Shown piece by piece: positions 39,640-50,599 of a stretch of DNA of 64,000 nucleotides. This DNA is from Prorocentrum cordatum (taxonomy: Eukaryota > Sar > Dinophyceae > Prorocentrales > Prorocentraceae): positions 1,092,372-1,156,371 of the forward strand of contig CAUYUJ010016282.1 in NCBI GenBank assembly GCA_963575745.1, read 5' to 3'. The position numbers and the translations under genes were made by a program. The notes beneath the pieces were generated by a model. The model made no database searches. It saw only the letters and a program-made list of their open reading frames with translations, and was not told the origin of the DNA. Each line of letters opens with the position of its first letter. The first letter of the stretch is position 1.

Positions 39640-40400
39640 ACAGGACCCGCGGTCCGCGCCGCCGCCGCCTGTCCAACCGCGGCCGCTGCTGGTCTGGGAC
39701 AACGTTTGTTGTTGGGCATCGCACCCACTTTTGCCATCGCGCCTCCGCCCGCTGCTGGGCCTCGGGGGTGGCGCCCAGCAGGCCGAGGTCCGCCTGCCGC
39801 GGCCGAGGCTCGCCCGCCGCAGAAAGCTTCGGATCGAGCGTCGTCGTCGTCGTCGTCGGCGTCACCGCCGCTCGTAGCTCGTCGATCGTCGTCGTCTTCG
39901 TCGTCCTCGTCGTCGGCGTCCAGGCTGGGGCCCGAAGGGGGCCGCGGCACCGCGAGACACCTGGGAGGTCCGGGGACGGCGGAGGTGGAGCCTCCGGCGC
40001 TGCGCGGGCCAGGCGGGGCGCCCGCCTGCCGGCGGCCCCGGCGGGGCGGCCCGCGCGCGGGCGCGGAGGGCGACGCGGCGGCGGCGGCGGCGGCGGCGGC
40101 GGGGGCGACGGCGCCGACGACAGCGACGGCGATCGCGGAGGAAGGCCGTGGGCGGCGCTGCGCGCGGGGAGGAGGCGCCCGCGCCACGGCCGCGAGGCCT
40201 TCAACGGGGTCGTGGACGCCGCGGTGCGCGCCCGCGCCTACGGCGAGGCGCCCCCCGGCGCCGGCAGAGCTGGCCTCCTGTAGTAGCAGCTAAGACCACG
40301 AGCACCATGGGCGGCGAGGGGCGGCGACGCCGGTGTCGACGAGGAGGAGGAGGAGGAGGAGGAGGAGGAGGAGGAGGAGGAGTGGGAGGAGGAAAGGGAC
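39640..40400. repeat. GC-rich triplet-repeat region
   Basis: (GTC/CGT)n at 39,840-39,920, (GCG)n at 40,076-40,105 and (GGA)n at 40,336-40,385 dominate. Ala/Arg-rich frames here are compositional. Confidence 0.7.
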
Positions 40401-41019
40401 ACCAGCGCCAACGGCGACGGCAGGAGTAGGACGACGAGGAGGATTCGCGGGGGAGGGGGGCACGGTAGACAGCACTGTGGGCAGCTTCGGGCTTTTGGAA
40501 CTCGCTCTGGAGAGCTATCCACCCAGATGTTCCCCACCTTCAGGGCGGGAGGTTCCCCGGAGGTCCAAGGAGTTCTCCCCCTTCTATTCTTTGGAATTCA
40601 TCACATTTATATCGAGGAGGAGGATCGTTGGGCAGGCGGTTCGAAAACGTCGATTCTTCGAGGATATGTGGCGGTTTGACGTTTCATTGTCCTGGTCCTC
40701 ATGGATCCACCTCGAAGTCCTGGTCGGAGAGTGCTCAAGGACGGGTCCTGGGGTCGACTCTGAGGGCGCAGGGGGGGGCTGTTCGGAGGTGCTCGAACAC
40801 ATGCTTCGTGCGTGTTCGGGAGGTCTTCAAGCCCCCAGGTAGTGTCCAACAAATGCGCCCCGTCCAGGGTCTCGTGAGATCCCGAATCGTACTGGACCTC
40901 ATAGGTTGACTGGGCTGTTAACAAAAAGCTTTAACTTTAGAAACTTATGTAGACCCACGGTCCAGATGACAGAAGTTGAAACTTACACGTGCACATGGGA
41001 CGTGGGAACAGCCGTCACT
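40401..41019. other. Unique DNA, no gene recognised
   Basis: Several 60-105-codon frames on both strands. None has motif support. Confidence 0.4.
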
Positions 41020-42370
41020 CGTACACGAAATGACGGTAATTTCCAACATGGCGCGGCATGTGTTCAGTTTGGTCGCGGCGGATTCGGTTTTCGAAGTTGT
41101 GCTATCTTGTCTTTGTTCAGAATCGACGATTGGGGACCGACGAGTTGTGCCCAACCCGAAGAAACGCAACAAGTTGCGCAACTCGTCGGTTCCCAATGGG
41201 AAAAGTGCGCAAGTCGCAAGTTCTCATTCCGAAAGGCTGCGCAAGTTCGTAGACCGAGCCCGACCCGACAAAACGAGAAAGGTTGCACAACTTGTCGTTA
41301 CCCAATCAATGATGCTGCACATGTCGGCAATTCTCAGTCAGAAGTTGCACAAGGTCGCAAACCGAGCTCGACCGGACAAAACGAAACAGGTTGCACACCT
41401 CGTCGCTTCCCAACCAAATAAGCTGCATAAGGCGTTTGTTTTCCATCGAGAAGGTTGCACAAGGTCGAAACTTGAGCCTGGCCCGACAACACGAAAACAA
41501 AAGTTGCAGAACTCGTCGTTTCCCTATCAAAGGAAGCTGCCTGCACAAAGCGACTATTCTCAGTCGAAAATGTTGCACACATGCGAAAACCGAACCCGAC
41601 CAGACAAAACGAGACAAGTTGCACAAATTGTCGGTTCCCGAGCCAAGAAGCTGTACAAGTCGTCACTTCTCATTCAAAGAAGTTCCACAGGTCTGAGAAC
41701 CGAGCACGGCCCGACAAGAAAAAAACGGTTGCACAATTCGTCGGTCCCCAAACAAAGAAGTTGCACAAGTCGCCAATTCCATGTCAGAAAGGTTGCACAA
41801 GTTCGGAAACCGAGCATACCTGAGAACGGAAAAGGTTGCCAACAAAAGAAGTTGCACAAGTCAATTCTCAATCCAAAAGTTTGCACAAGTTCGAAAACCT
41901 AGCCCGATCCGACACAACGAAAAAGGCTACACCATTCGTCGGTTCCCTATTAGGAGAGCTGCACTGCGTAAGTCGTCAAGTCTCAATCAGAATAGTTGCA
42001 CAAGTTTGAAGCTGAGCCCGACCTGACAAAACGAGAAAGGTTGCGCAACTCGACGCTTTCCAATCAAAAGGAGCTGCACAAGTCGTCCATTCAATCAAAA
42101 AGGTTACACAAGTTTGAAAACCGAGCCCGGCCCGAGGAAACGAACAAGTTGAACATTTCATCGCTTCCCAATCAAAAAAGTTGCACACGCCGTCAGTTCT
42201 AAATGAAAAAGGTTGCGCAATTTGACAACCGAACCCGACTGGACAAAACAGAAAGGTTGCACAATCAGTCGGTTTCCAATCAAAGCATTTGTAGAAGTCG
42301 CCAGTTCTCAATTCAAAAGATTGCAAAAGTTCCAAAAACGAGCCCGTCCCGACAAAACGAAAACAGACTT
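41020..42370 (+). repeat. Minisatellite array E, ~106-113-bp unit
   Basis: Eleven units share GAGCCCGACCCGACAAAACG, AAAGGTTGCACAACTCGTCG, GTTCCCAATCAAAAA and AAGTTGCACAAGTCGTC. The GAGCCCGACC landmark occurs near 41,258, 41,364, 41,470, 41,591, 41,704, 41,812, 41,901, 42,014, 42,124, 42,230 and 42,341. It is AT-richer than its neighbours. Each unit contains two to three sub-repeats of GTTGCACAA, suggesting growth from a ~35-bp ancestor. Confidence 0.93.
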
Positions 42371-43593
42371 CCTGGCCCTGGCCAGGAAGGCCTGTACACA
42401 AGTCCAGGGCCCACGATAGGCCTGGCCAGGGCTGGTGGTGGTGTATTGTCTGGGGCTCTGCTATCGCCGCTGCCCTCGTCTCCCTGCCCGGCCTCTCCGC
42501 GGCCGACTGGTCCACGGTTTCCAACTGCCAGGTTCAGGTGCTTGCGATCGGCCACGCCGTGAGGGCATGCAACAAAAAATTGGATCCATCGTCTGTCCTC
42601 TATCTCCGCCCTCGCGTCCCAACCTCTCCCCTGTCCCACATTTCCCACATCCATCTCTCCATCCACCACTTGCCCTTCCTCACACTTCCCCGCCATCTCC
42701 ATCCTATAATCTACTCTCTCGCTTCACCTCCCCTCCCTCCAACTTCGCCCCCCGCCCCCCCCTTTTGCGTCGCCACCTGTTCCCCCCTCCGCTCCACCTT
42801 CCTCTCTTTCTTCCTCTCTCTCTCTCTCTATCTCTTTTCTCTCTCTCTCTGCTGATCTCGCCGAATCAGCGCACTGCTTGCGGCATCTGCTGAAGCAGTG
42901 TACGTCGATGCGGCACGTCGGCCATTTTGCCAAACACGTTGTTTTTGAAGATGCCATCCTCTCTCCGTTCCCCGGTCCCTACCTTGTCCTCCTCCTCCTC
43001 CTCCTCCTCCTCCTCCTCCTCCTCCCCCATTCCCGCTTGGAGCCCTCCAACTTATTTACGCCCCTCTTCCCCCGCGCATCTTACCTCGTACCTTCCTTCG
43101 TCTTCGGTAGCTTGCCTGCGTTCTCCCACTTCTTCGCTCGTGAGCTGCGTCGCTCGCCGAGTCGCGCGTGCTTCTCCCGTCCGCGTGCTCGTGCCCTTGC
43201 CTCCCTCCACTCGCAGCACCTCCGAACATCTAGAGTCTAGGGTTGATCCTACTCGGGGGCGGCCAAGAGGGGGTTGATGAGATCAGGGATATGTGGATAT
43301 CATGGCCAGGGCCATAAGATCTCCCCAGACGTCATGGCCCCTCTTCCTATTTCGATGCGGTCCTTGGCCGCCCCTGGCCCCCCCCCCTCATCGGACGACC
43401 CCGATCCCCTCCTCCAGTCCCGACCCCGACCCTTCTCTCTCGGTGTGCCTCCCTGGGGGGCTGGGTGCGGAGGCCGAGCGAGATCAGCCGAGGAAGGCGT
43501 TCTATCCCGGCTGCCCTCTCGGCAGCTGCCCCCGCAGCACCGATGCGCAGCCCACGGAGGGCACCAACTAACCTCTCTTCCTGCCGCGCGCGG
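42371..43593. other. No firm gene; pyrimidine-rich, one weak exon-like signal
   Basis: CCTGGCCAGG palindromes at 42,368-42,432, C/T-rich DNA at 42,590-42,860 and a (CTC)n tract at 42,968-43,026. Near 43,597 a CGGGCAG acceptor-like site is followed by an open AWDTLELLLTHGRRA. This is too little to call an exon. Confidence 0.4.
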
Positions 43594-43647
43594 GCAGGCG
43601 TGGGACACCCTCGAGCTGCTGCTCACGCACGGACGGCGCGCGGATAA

Positions 43648-44420
43648 GTGCCTTTGCTTTATCGCCGTCGTCCGCCTCCCTCCTCTTCCCTCCTCCTTGC
43701 TTCTCCTTCCCCTTCCAGTTCTGGACTTCCTGTGTTGTCTTCTCCGCCTTCCGTGTCCTCCCTCCTTCCTCTCCTCCTTTTGCTGCTCATCCTTCCCTCC
43801 TGCCTCCTCTACCTCCTATCCTCCTACTCCTTCGCCTTCTCTTCCTCCTCCTCCTCCTCCTCCGCCTCCTCCTCCTCCTCCTCCTCCCTCCCTCTCCGCT
43901 TCTCTCAGACCCGCCCCCTCCTACTCATCCCCCCCCCCCTCTTCCCGCTCCGTCCATCTCATCCTTCGGCCCCTACGTATTCGTCCTCCGCCCCTTGGTG
44001 TGATGGATGTGATGCGGCCAGCCGCGCGCGTGCTCCGTTCTGGTGTGGGAGGAGGGGTGGGGCGGAGGAGGGGTGGGGCGGAGGAGGGGTGGGGCGGAGA
44101 AGGGGGAGAGAAAGGGAGAGATACTGGCCAGGATGGGGGCGCAGCAGGAACAGGATGAGAAGGCACAGGAGCAGGAGCAGGAGGAGGAGCACCAGAGGCA
44201 GGAGGCGCAGTGCGTGATCCGGGGGGGCAAGGAGGAGCATCAGCGCCGTCGACGCGGTGATGAGGAGGAGCAGGATGAGCCGGGGCAGGATGAGGAGCAG
44301 CAGCAGGAGCATGAGAGGAGGAGGAGGAGGAGGAGGAGGAGGAGGAGGAGGAGGAGGAGGAGAAAGAGGAGGAGGAGGAGGAGGAGGAGGAGGAGGAGCA
44401 GCAGGAGCATGAGAGAGGAG
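43648..44420. repeat. Pyrimidine tract then (GGA)n tract
   Basis: C/T-rich DNA with (CTC)n at 43,834-43,893 switches at 44,045 to G/A-rich DNA with (GGA)n at 44,306-44,398 and three tandem copies of a 14-15-bp GGGGTGGGGCGGAGGA unit at 44,052-44,103. Confidence 0.85.
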
Positions 44421-44566
44421 GATGGAGGAGAGGCAGCAGCCAGACGAGGGGCGGCAGAGGGTGGAGGAGGAGGAGGACGGGCCGGCGGGCGAGCAGCGAG
44501 ACACCGCACTTCAAGATCCCAGAGTCAGGTTCGGGCGTCGGGCTTAGTGGGCCCTGGAAGCGACAG

Positions 44567-44768
44567 GGCAGTTTTTTTTACCGGTTCCGTTTTGCAGTCT
44601 TTGTTGCTGGTTCCGACGCCGTTTTTGTTACCGGTTCCATCGCCGTTCTTTCACGGGTTCCCGCTCCGGTTCCAATCCTGGAGCCGTTTTTGTTGCCGTT
44701 TCCGGTCGCCGTTTTTTTGCCGTTTCCATGTTCAAGGGACACTTTTGCGGAACCGGTGAAAAACGGCC
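44567..44768. mobile_element. Inverted-repeat element with ACCGGTTCCG arms
   Basis: GGCAGTTTTTTTTACCGGTT, then CCGTTTTGCAG faces CTTTTGCGGAACCGGTGAAA, then AACGGCC. The interior is a degenerate array of CCGTTTTTGTTACCGGTTCC-like words, so the element may have grown by amplifying its own terminus. A single copy is in the window. Confidence 0.65.
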
Positions 44769-45227
44769 TATGCGTCGGGGTGCCATCCAGGGCTGCTCAC
44801 GGCCAGGGCCGCCCGCCTCTGGCTGCTCGCCGTCGTGCTCCTGTGCCTGCCGCTGCTGTTTCTTCTTGGTACTCTTCACCTTCTGCCTCGCCCTACCCCT
44901 GCTCCTCCGCCTCCCCCTGGTGCTGTTGCTCCCCCTGTTCATATTCCCCGTTCTTATGCACTGCCTTCCTCTGCTCACCTTGCCCTTCTTAGCCGTGTCA
45001 GCACGTGCCTCGTCCTTGCCCCGCCCCTCATCACAGCAATACTCGCATCCTCCCTATTGCCACCTTCGTCCCTCATCGCTCGTCGACATTCCTCTCTCCC
45101 TCCCTCCATTCCTTGTTTCCTCTTACGCCTTCCCTCGTGCCCCGCCTCTCGCCTCCCTCCCTTCTCTCTCGTAACTCTTACCGTATCCCCCCCCTCTTGT
45201 CGTCCACATTGCCTCCTCCCTCTCCAG

Positions 45228-45365
45228 CATTATTTGGTCAAGCTGCCCCAGTCTGAGCTCACAGCGCGAGCCGTGCCGCCCATGCCCAGCGGGCCCAGTG
45301 TGAAGGATTGCCCGCTTCTGGCGCTCGATGCGCTGCGCATGGGAAGCAACCGCGGGCCAGATAAG
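45228..45365 (+). CDS. Candidate internal exon, 46 codons
   Basis: More than 200 bases of C/T-rich DNA end in CCTCCCTCTCCAG at 45,227. The next 138 bases stay open and end GGGCCAGATAAG before GTACAT at 45,366. Both borders fit GT-AG consensus and the length is 46 whole codons. It reads HYLVKLPQSELTARAVPPMP, then SGPSVKDCPLLALDALRMGS and NRGPDK. I do not recognise the family. Neighbouring exons were not found, and 44,780-45,227 would be part of the upstream intron. Confidence 0.45.
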
Positions 45366-45604
45366 GTACATCCCAAGGATGATGCGGCCTCGTCCGCTTT
45401 GTGGAGCACTGTTGCTCGTGTTCGGCAGCAGGTTCGGATGGATGCCAGTGGGCAACAGTAGCCAGTTGCCTTTGCGTCGAGCCGATTCTGGGCTTCGACT
45501 GTCCATGTGCGACTTTGGGGGGTAAGTGCGTCCACGGCGTAACCCCCGCCCAAGCACATACTCCGAGGAGGAAAAGGTACTGATGCCGCTACCCTTCGCC
45601 CGGT

Positions 45605-45700
45605 TTTCCCTTTCTGGACCTCTTGGGAGGCCCTCGTCGTCACCGCTGGATTCTCCTTGAAATTATTGTCAGAACGCATCCCAGGAGAGGTCCGAGGAGT
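45605..45700 (+). repeat. Dispersed repeat (CATCGCCAC...CAGAACGC), copy 3
   Basis: GGCCCTCGTCGTCACCGCTG, then GAAATTATTGTCAGAACGCA resembles 26,848-26,912 and 2789-2856. Confidence 0.5.
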
Positions 45701-46124
45701 AGCGTTATTGATACCTGTTGGTCTCCCCACATACAGCCGAGCTGAGTCATGTGCTATGTTTTGAAGACGGTCGCGCGTGGGTGTTTTTTCCCCGCGCGTT
45801 AGGGCAACGGAATCCCATGGGCAGTGCGACAGTTGCAGGGGCAGTGTTTTTGTACCGAGGGCTTCCGGAGTGGCTATTTCAGGCAGTGGGTTGCAGTACC
45901 GCCGCAAGTGGTCGTATTTGTTGACTGGAAGTTCGTGGTAGATAGTATGAGCTGCCAACGACATACACATTGGACACACGCACGCGTAAGCCGAAGGCAG
46001 TGAGAATCATGGCACTTGACGTTGGGAACGGGCTGCTGTGGTAGAGGCGCGGCCCTCGCCTTCGACAGCACTCCGAAACACCTTCCACGGCGATTTTGCA
46101 CAGGCAAGCTGACATACTGTGGAG

Positions 46125-46330
46125 GCCGATGCCAAGAAACGCCCTGCTTGCCTCCAATGTGGACTGGGTTTCTTGGGTTTCGATGGTTTTGCTATGGAAA
46201 GCGTGACGTCCCCACGCCAAAAATCAATGGACGTCCTGGGGTATCAGGGTTGGGTTTCTTGTGGAATGTTTCTTGTGGACTGGCCTCCACTGTATGGTTT
46301 TGCACGCACATCGTTTTCGGGTTTGGCGGC
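46125..46330 (+). repeat. Dispersed repeat (CTGCTTGCCTCC), copy 3
   Basis: The fullest copy of the 17,570 family: CCTGCTTGCCTCCAATGTGG, TTCGATGGTTTTGCTATGGA, ACGCCAAAAATCAATGGACG, TCTTGTGGAATGTTTCTTGT. Confidence 0.75.
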
Positions 46331-46740
46331 GCGTGAAGAGACTCGAGCTTCCGCTGTCGAGGGGTCGGTCCCTTCGTACCAGTGTGAGCCGCCAGTCTTC
46401 TTGACAAGTCATCCGTGTGGCCCGCTCTTTGCTTCCTTTTCCCCCTCTCCGCTGTTGTTTGTTACTTTGTTTGTTGTATTGTTGTTGATGATGTTGTTTT
46501 CGTTGCTGTTGTTGTGTCTTATGTATTCCCATTATGATGCTTGCTGTTTTTTTTTCTCGTTTTCCCCCTCATGTGTATTTGTCTCTCTCTCTCTCTCTCT
46601 CCCTATCTCTCCGACCACACTCTCGCCGTCGCCGTCGCTGCGTCTGGGTCGCCGTGCATAGGTGAAACTTCCTGGGGGGCCCTATATTCGATTCTGGCTC
46701 GAGATCGAGGGTGGGCCCCGGCTGCGCCGCGGCGGGGGTG

Positions 46741-46839
46741 ATGGGGAAGGACGATTCATCGGATTCGTCCTCGGAGGAGAAAGCCAAGAAGAAGACCAAG
46801 AAGAAGGAGAAGAAGAAGGACAATCATGAGGGCAAGAAA
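46741..46839 (+). CDS. Lys/Ser-rich protein, candidate first exon
   Basis: ATG at 46,741 opens MGKDDSSDSSSEEKAKKKTK, then KKEKKKDNHEGKK, 33 whole codons ending at AAA before GCTTGTGG, a GC-type donor used in many dinoflagellate introns. About 80 bases upstream, a (CT)n-rich tract (46,582-46,660) ends in GTGCATAG, which could be the spliced-leader trans-splicing acceptor. The start is chosen because it is the first ATG after that site. The protein would be very basic with an acidic Ser patch. The family is unknown. Confidence 0.5.
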
Positions 46840-47128
46840 GCTTGTGGTCGTCCTCAGTCGTCGTCGTCGTCAACCTTTTTCTTTCCCTCGTCATTGTCGG
46901 CCCGCCTCCCCCCTGATCCAGACCTCTGACGTCTTCATAGCTTTACTCGGGTGTGTTGGAGCTCTCGACCACGCCCCCCGGGGCCGGCTTGTCATTCCGA
47001 CTTGCGTCTTGATAGTCTGGGGTCTGAAAGTTTCCCTTGGAGACTCAAATTGAGACAAGCGACGGGGTTGAAACAATACGTCCGCCAAAGCGCTGGTATC
47101 CGACTCCCCCTCTCCCCCTCCTCGCAAG

Positions 47129-47161
47129 GAGAAGAGGAAGGACAAGAAGGGCGGGAAGAAG
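47129..47161 (+). CDS. Lys-rich protein, candidate second exon
   Basis: TCTCCCCCTCCTCGCAAG is a good acceptor. The next 33 bases read EKRKDKKGGKK in phase with exon 1 and stop before GCCCGC, again a GC donor. Eleven codons is a very short exon, so the call relies on phase, composition and borders together. The pyrimidine stretch may instead be coding (SDSPSPPPRK), which would make the exon longer. Confidence 0.4.
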
Positions 47162-48045
47162 GCCCGCCGAGCGCGCGGTTGGCTCCAGAGCCGAGGTGCA
47201 GCGTTGTGATGTGTCTGAATGTTTGTGTCCCCGTTCCGGGCCTGGGGACCACTGAAACACATGTTCAGGATGCCAAAGGTTGAGGTAGTTCCGCAGATCA
47301 CCCAACCGTCTTACTCGCTCAACAAGCGCAACCAATATGAAGTCCCACGTTGTCCCCAACAGTTTGAGCCATGGAGACGCACGCGCTCGCAAGATGCATG
47401 CTCAGGATTCGTATCCGCCAGTGTCTTCTACTGCTATTTCAATGCTGTCATCTACCGCACGGCGGTTCTAGACATTGCTTTGTTCGATCTTCCAGTTGAA
47501 TCTTGGCGTCCAGCACACAAACCGATCGGAAGTGCTTAGAATCCCACCCAAGATAAGACAGCGAAGCATGTCGTCCAGCGATTGGGGTCGCGAGTTTGGG
47601 GCCCTGCAATGTCGTCGCGGAGGCATCACGCGCGCCGTCTTGCCGTCTCTCGACCCGCACGCGTTATTCATCCACTCGTGCAACAGATAAACATGGTCGT
47701 TCCTTGACCGTGCCACGGTGTTGGCGTCCTGTGTGCCGAGCAGCTGGCGATCCAGACGCCTGACCTGAATCATCTGAGCTTGTGTGTGTCCTACGTGTCG
47801 AGATATGTTTGCAGTGCCAGACTGTCCGCGCGCAGTTCGGCTTCAAATGTGGCGTCTGGTGACGTACCCCACCTTGGCCGGAGGTGCCCAGGCGAGCGGG
47901 CCCGAGACGGACACACACCGCACGTGTTTCGCCCCGCGTCCCCACGAGCTGGTGCCCAAGGCTGTCCAGAATGTCGTGGTTTTTACGACGAACGAACGCC
48001 ACACACACCCATACTCATAAGGGGGAACGTTGGGAGGAGGACTAG

Positions 48046-48130
48046 CTATGGGTGTGGGTGCGGGTTGTCGGATCCTGGGGGGGCGCTTCCTTTCGAGCGG
48101 GGGCCCCCATCCGACAACACACACCGATAG
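48046..48130. repeat. Inverted repeat, GGTTGTCGGATC arms
   Basis: CTATGGGTGTGGGTGCGGGT, then TGTCGGATCCTGGGGG is opposed by CCCCCATCCGACAACACACA, then CCGATAG. The arms are about 38 bp with a few mismatches. It lies in the presumed second intron of the Lys-rich gene. Confidence 0.7.
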
Positions 48131-48638
48131 CCCCCTCCGTCCCACCTATGGGTATGGTTGCGTGTTGTTCGCTCGTCATTTTACTTCTGTATACTACGCT
48201 CGGGCACGCGACTTTTCAGTGTGAGGGTAGGTAAGTCATGGGGTCGCTTGCGCAGAAAGGACCTGGCGGGATCTCGGGAATCGGTGACCTCGATCCCCCA
48301 ACATGCCATGCATTAGTCGTCCTGGTTCCCCTCCTTTCTTGAGCTATGTGGGCTCAACCTGCCTTCTCTTCCGGGATGCGTTCGCTGGCGCACGAGGCGG
48401 GGGAGCCGAGCCCGCTTTGGTGTTTTTTTCCCTCAGATCCCAGTCGTTTGGCCAGCACGTGCCGTAGAGAGGATGGCCCCCAACGGTACAATCCAACATA
48501 CATCATTGTCATCATTGTCATGCCTGAGGGGGCTTTTCCTCATCCTCCACTGTTCCGCCTTCGCTGCCATTCTCCGGCTTATGTGGGGGCTTCTCGTCGT
48601 CATCATCATGGTGTTCCTTCTCCTCGCCCCCCCCGAAG

Positions 48639-48776
48639 GATAAAAAAGATGAAAAGAAACGGAAGAAGGCAGATAAGAAAGGTGGTAAGAAGGTAGGCTC
48701 ATCCTCAGATTCTTCGGACTCGGACCACAACGAGAAGAAGGCGAAGAGAAAGGACGGCGATGGCAAGGATCAGGCC
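48639..48776 (+). CDS. Lys/Ser-rich protein, candidate third exon
   Basis: CTCCTCGCCCCCCCCGAAG is the acceptor. The frame reads DKKDEKKRKKADKKGGKK, then VGSSSDSSDSDHNEKKAKRK and DGDGKDQA, in phase with exons 1 and 2. Its first half repeats the exon 2 wording (KKGGKK), so the exons look like internal duplications. A GT follows the first KKGGKK (48,693), so the exon might end there, but the following text is equally protein-like. A possible last exon (EKAFSQGLAQGSGESQPPQK, stop at 48,964) lies just downstream in another phase. Confidence 0.5.
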
Positions 48777-49987
48777 CAGTGTTTCCTTGTGCTTCGGTGC
48801 CCGCATCATGTTGTGTCACTGTCAGGCATGGTTTCGCTTAGCCATACGTCAGATGCACTGTTACTGTGAGAAAGCCTTCTCGCAGGGCTTGGCTCAGGGC
48901 AGTGGTGAATCCCAGCCTCCACAGAAACTTCAAGCTGGTGGACTGAATTTCCAGGCCAGGCAGTGAGGCGATTCAGATCTGGATAGAGGGCGACCGAAGC
49001 AGGTGTGCGATCGGGGGCTCGGAATCCGAGCCGTCGAGGAGGAGGACGAGGATCGCGAAAGCTTCCGTTCGGTGTCCCTCCGCCCTGGCGTGTCCGCAGC
49101 GTTTTCGCGTTCGAATGGGTTCAGGTTGGCCCGCGGCCGGCATTGCATGTCGGAGGGCGCGGCGGATGTTTGTGCTTCGTCGCCTTGCTAGATGTTTTGT
49201 GCTGTCATGCGGCTGGGCGTGTCGGCGCTCGTCATGGTCGTTGCTGGTAGGCATCTGGTGCAGACGGTCACCGTCGTTGGTGCGCATGCAGTGATGATGT
49301 TGAGCGCTACGGTCCGGGACGCGGTTTCCTGGTGAACCATTGCGGCCACGTGTTGTAGTCGCAGTCTGCAGTGGTCCTGGTGGGCCCTCATCCTGCGATA
49401 ATCGTAGAAGCCGAAGTGGTCCACGACGTTGTAGTATAGGTCGCAGCGGTTACATGTTGTGCGCCGCTTGCAGTGTGGAAAACTCGACGGTGCCCGTTGT
49501 CGTTCCACGGATGTGATCTGTCGTAACTTGGTCAGGCTTCGGGACCGACATCTCTTGGTCGCGCAAAATGAGGCACCAGATGAGAGTCTGCGCGTGGGCG
49601 GCCGCTCAGGGACCGAGGCGCACACGGCGGGCACTGGGCGGCCAGAGCACCTCTTCGCTGGGTGCAACGGAGGCCCTGTTTCACCCTTGCTGAAGCTGCA
49701 CGAACCCACGTGACCTAGGGAGGTCAGTCTGCCCATGACGATCTGAGAAAGGACAAGCAGAAACACACACACACAGCAGAACCCTTACTACTACGGACAA
49801 CCCATCCTTGCCCTTCCAGCACCGTGCACGTGTCAGCAACTGTTGCTCGTCGTTATCTCGGTGGGGTGATGAGAGCCCATAGGGGCCTCTTCAGCATGGT
49901 CCTGGCGGCGGTTTGGGACGCGTACGGTGCGGAGGCATGGCCCTGAGGCCGTATTCATGCCCATCTTTTGTCGAGTTCTTTTGTTGC
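48777..49987. other. Unique DNA with an unassigned minus-strand open frame
   Basis: On the minus strand 49,188-49,772 is open for 194 codons and includes PHCKRRTTCNRCDLYYNV, then RRMRAHQDHC, with Cys/His spacing faintly like a zinc finger. No homologue is recognised and the plus strand has competing frames. Confidence 0.25.
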
Positions 49988-50189
49988 GCTAAGGCGCTCC
50001 CCGACTGAGCGCTGGCGCGCCCCCGTCGCGCTGCGGCCACCCTGCTTCTTCGCAGGCGGTGGCGTGCCGGGCGGCCCTTTTGGGCGGCGGCGGCAGTGGT
50101 GCTTGGAGGCGCGGCCTAGCGGCCGCCCGGCCTTGGCGAGTCGGCGCGGGGGTCGCCTGGTGGCGGCCCCTGCGTGGGCGTGCCTGCCT

Positions 50190-50447
50190 CCTCCGCCTCC
50201 GCCTCCGCCTCCTCCTCCTCCTCCTCCTCCTCCTCCTCCTCCTCCTCCTCCTTCTCTTCCTCCCTCCGCCTCCTCCTCCCTCCTCCTCCTTCTCCTCCTC
50301 CTCCTCCGCCCTCCCTCCCTCTCTCCCTCCCTCCCTCCCTCCTCCCTCCTCCTCCTCCCGCTTCCTCCTCCTCCCTCCTCCTCCTCCTCCTCCTCCTCCT
50401 CCTCCTCCTCCTCCTCCTCCTCCTCCTCCTCCTCCTCCTCCCCTGGC
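50190..50447. repeat. (CTC)n pyrimidine tract
   Basis: About 260 bases of CTC/CCT repeats, pure for 70 bases at 50,375-50,440. The minus strand shows poly-Glu/Gly/Arg frames, which are compositional. Confidence 0.95.
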
Positions 50448-50599
50448 CCCCCTCCCCCCTGCGCCCCACTGCCATCCGTGTCTTTGGCGGTTCCGTCTTG
50501 GCGATAGCTTCCATGTGTGCGGTGGTCCATTGAGCAGTTGGGCCGTGCAGGTGCACCGTGGTGTCGGATGGGGCCGTCGCCCCCCTGGCGGCGGCAAAG

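Noticed and set aside
40189-40283. PPR-like exon (AFNGVVDAAVRARAYGEA)
   Set aside because: The wording resembles a pentatricopeptide helix, but it is one 30-residue match in (GCG)n-type DNA without splice borders or further repeats.
49188-49772. Zinc-finger gene on the minus strand
   Set aside because: Cys/His spacing does not fit a defined finger class, and competing frames exist.
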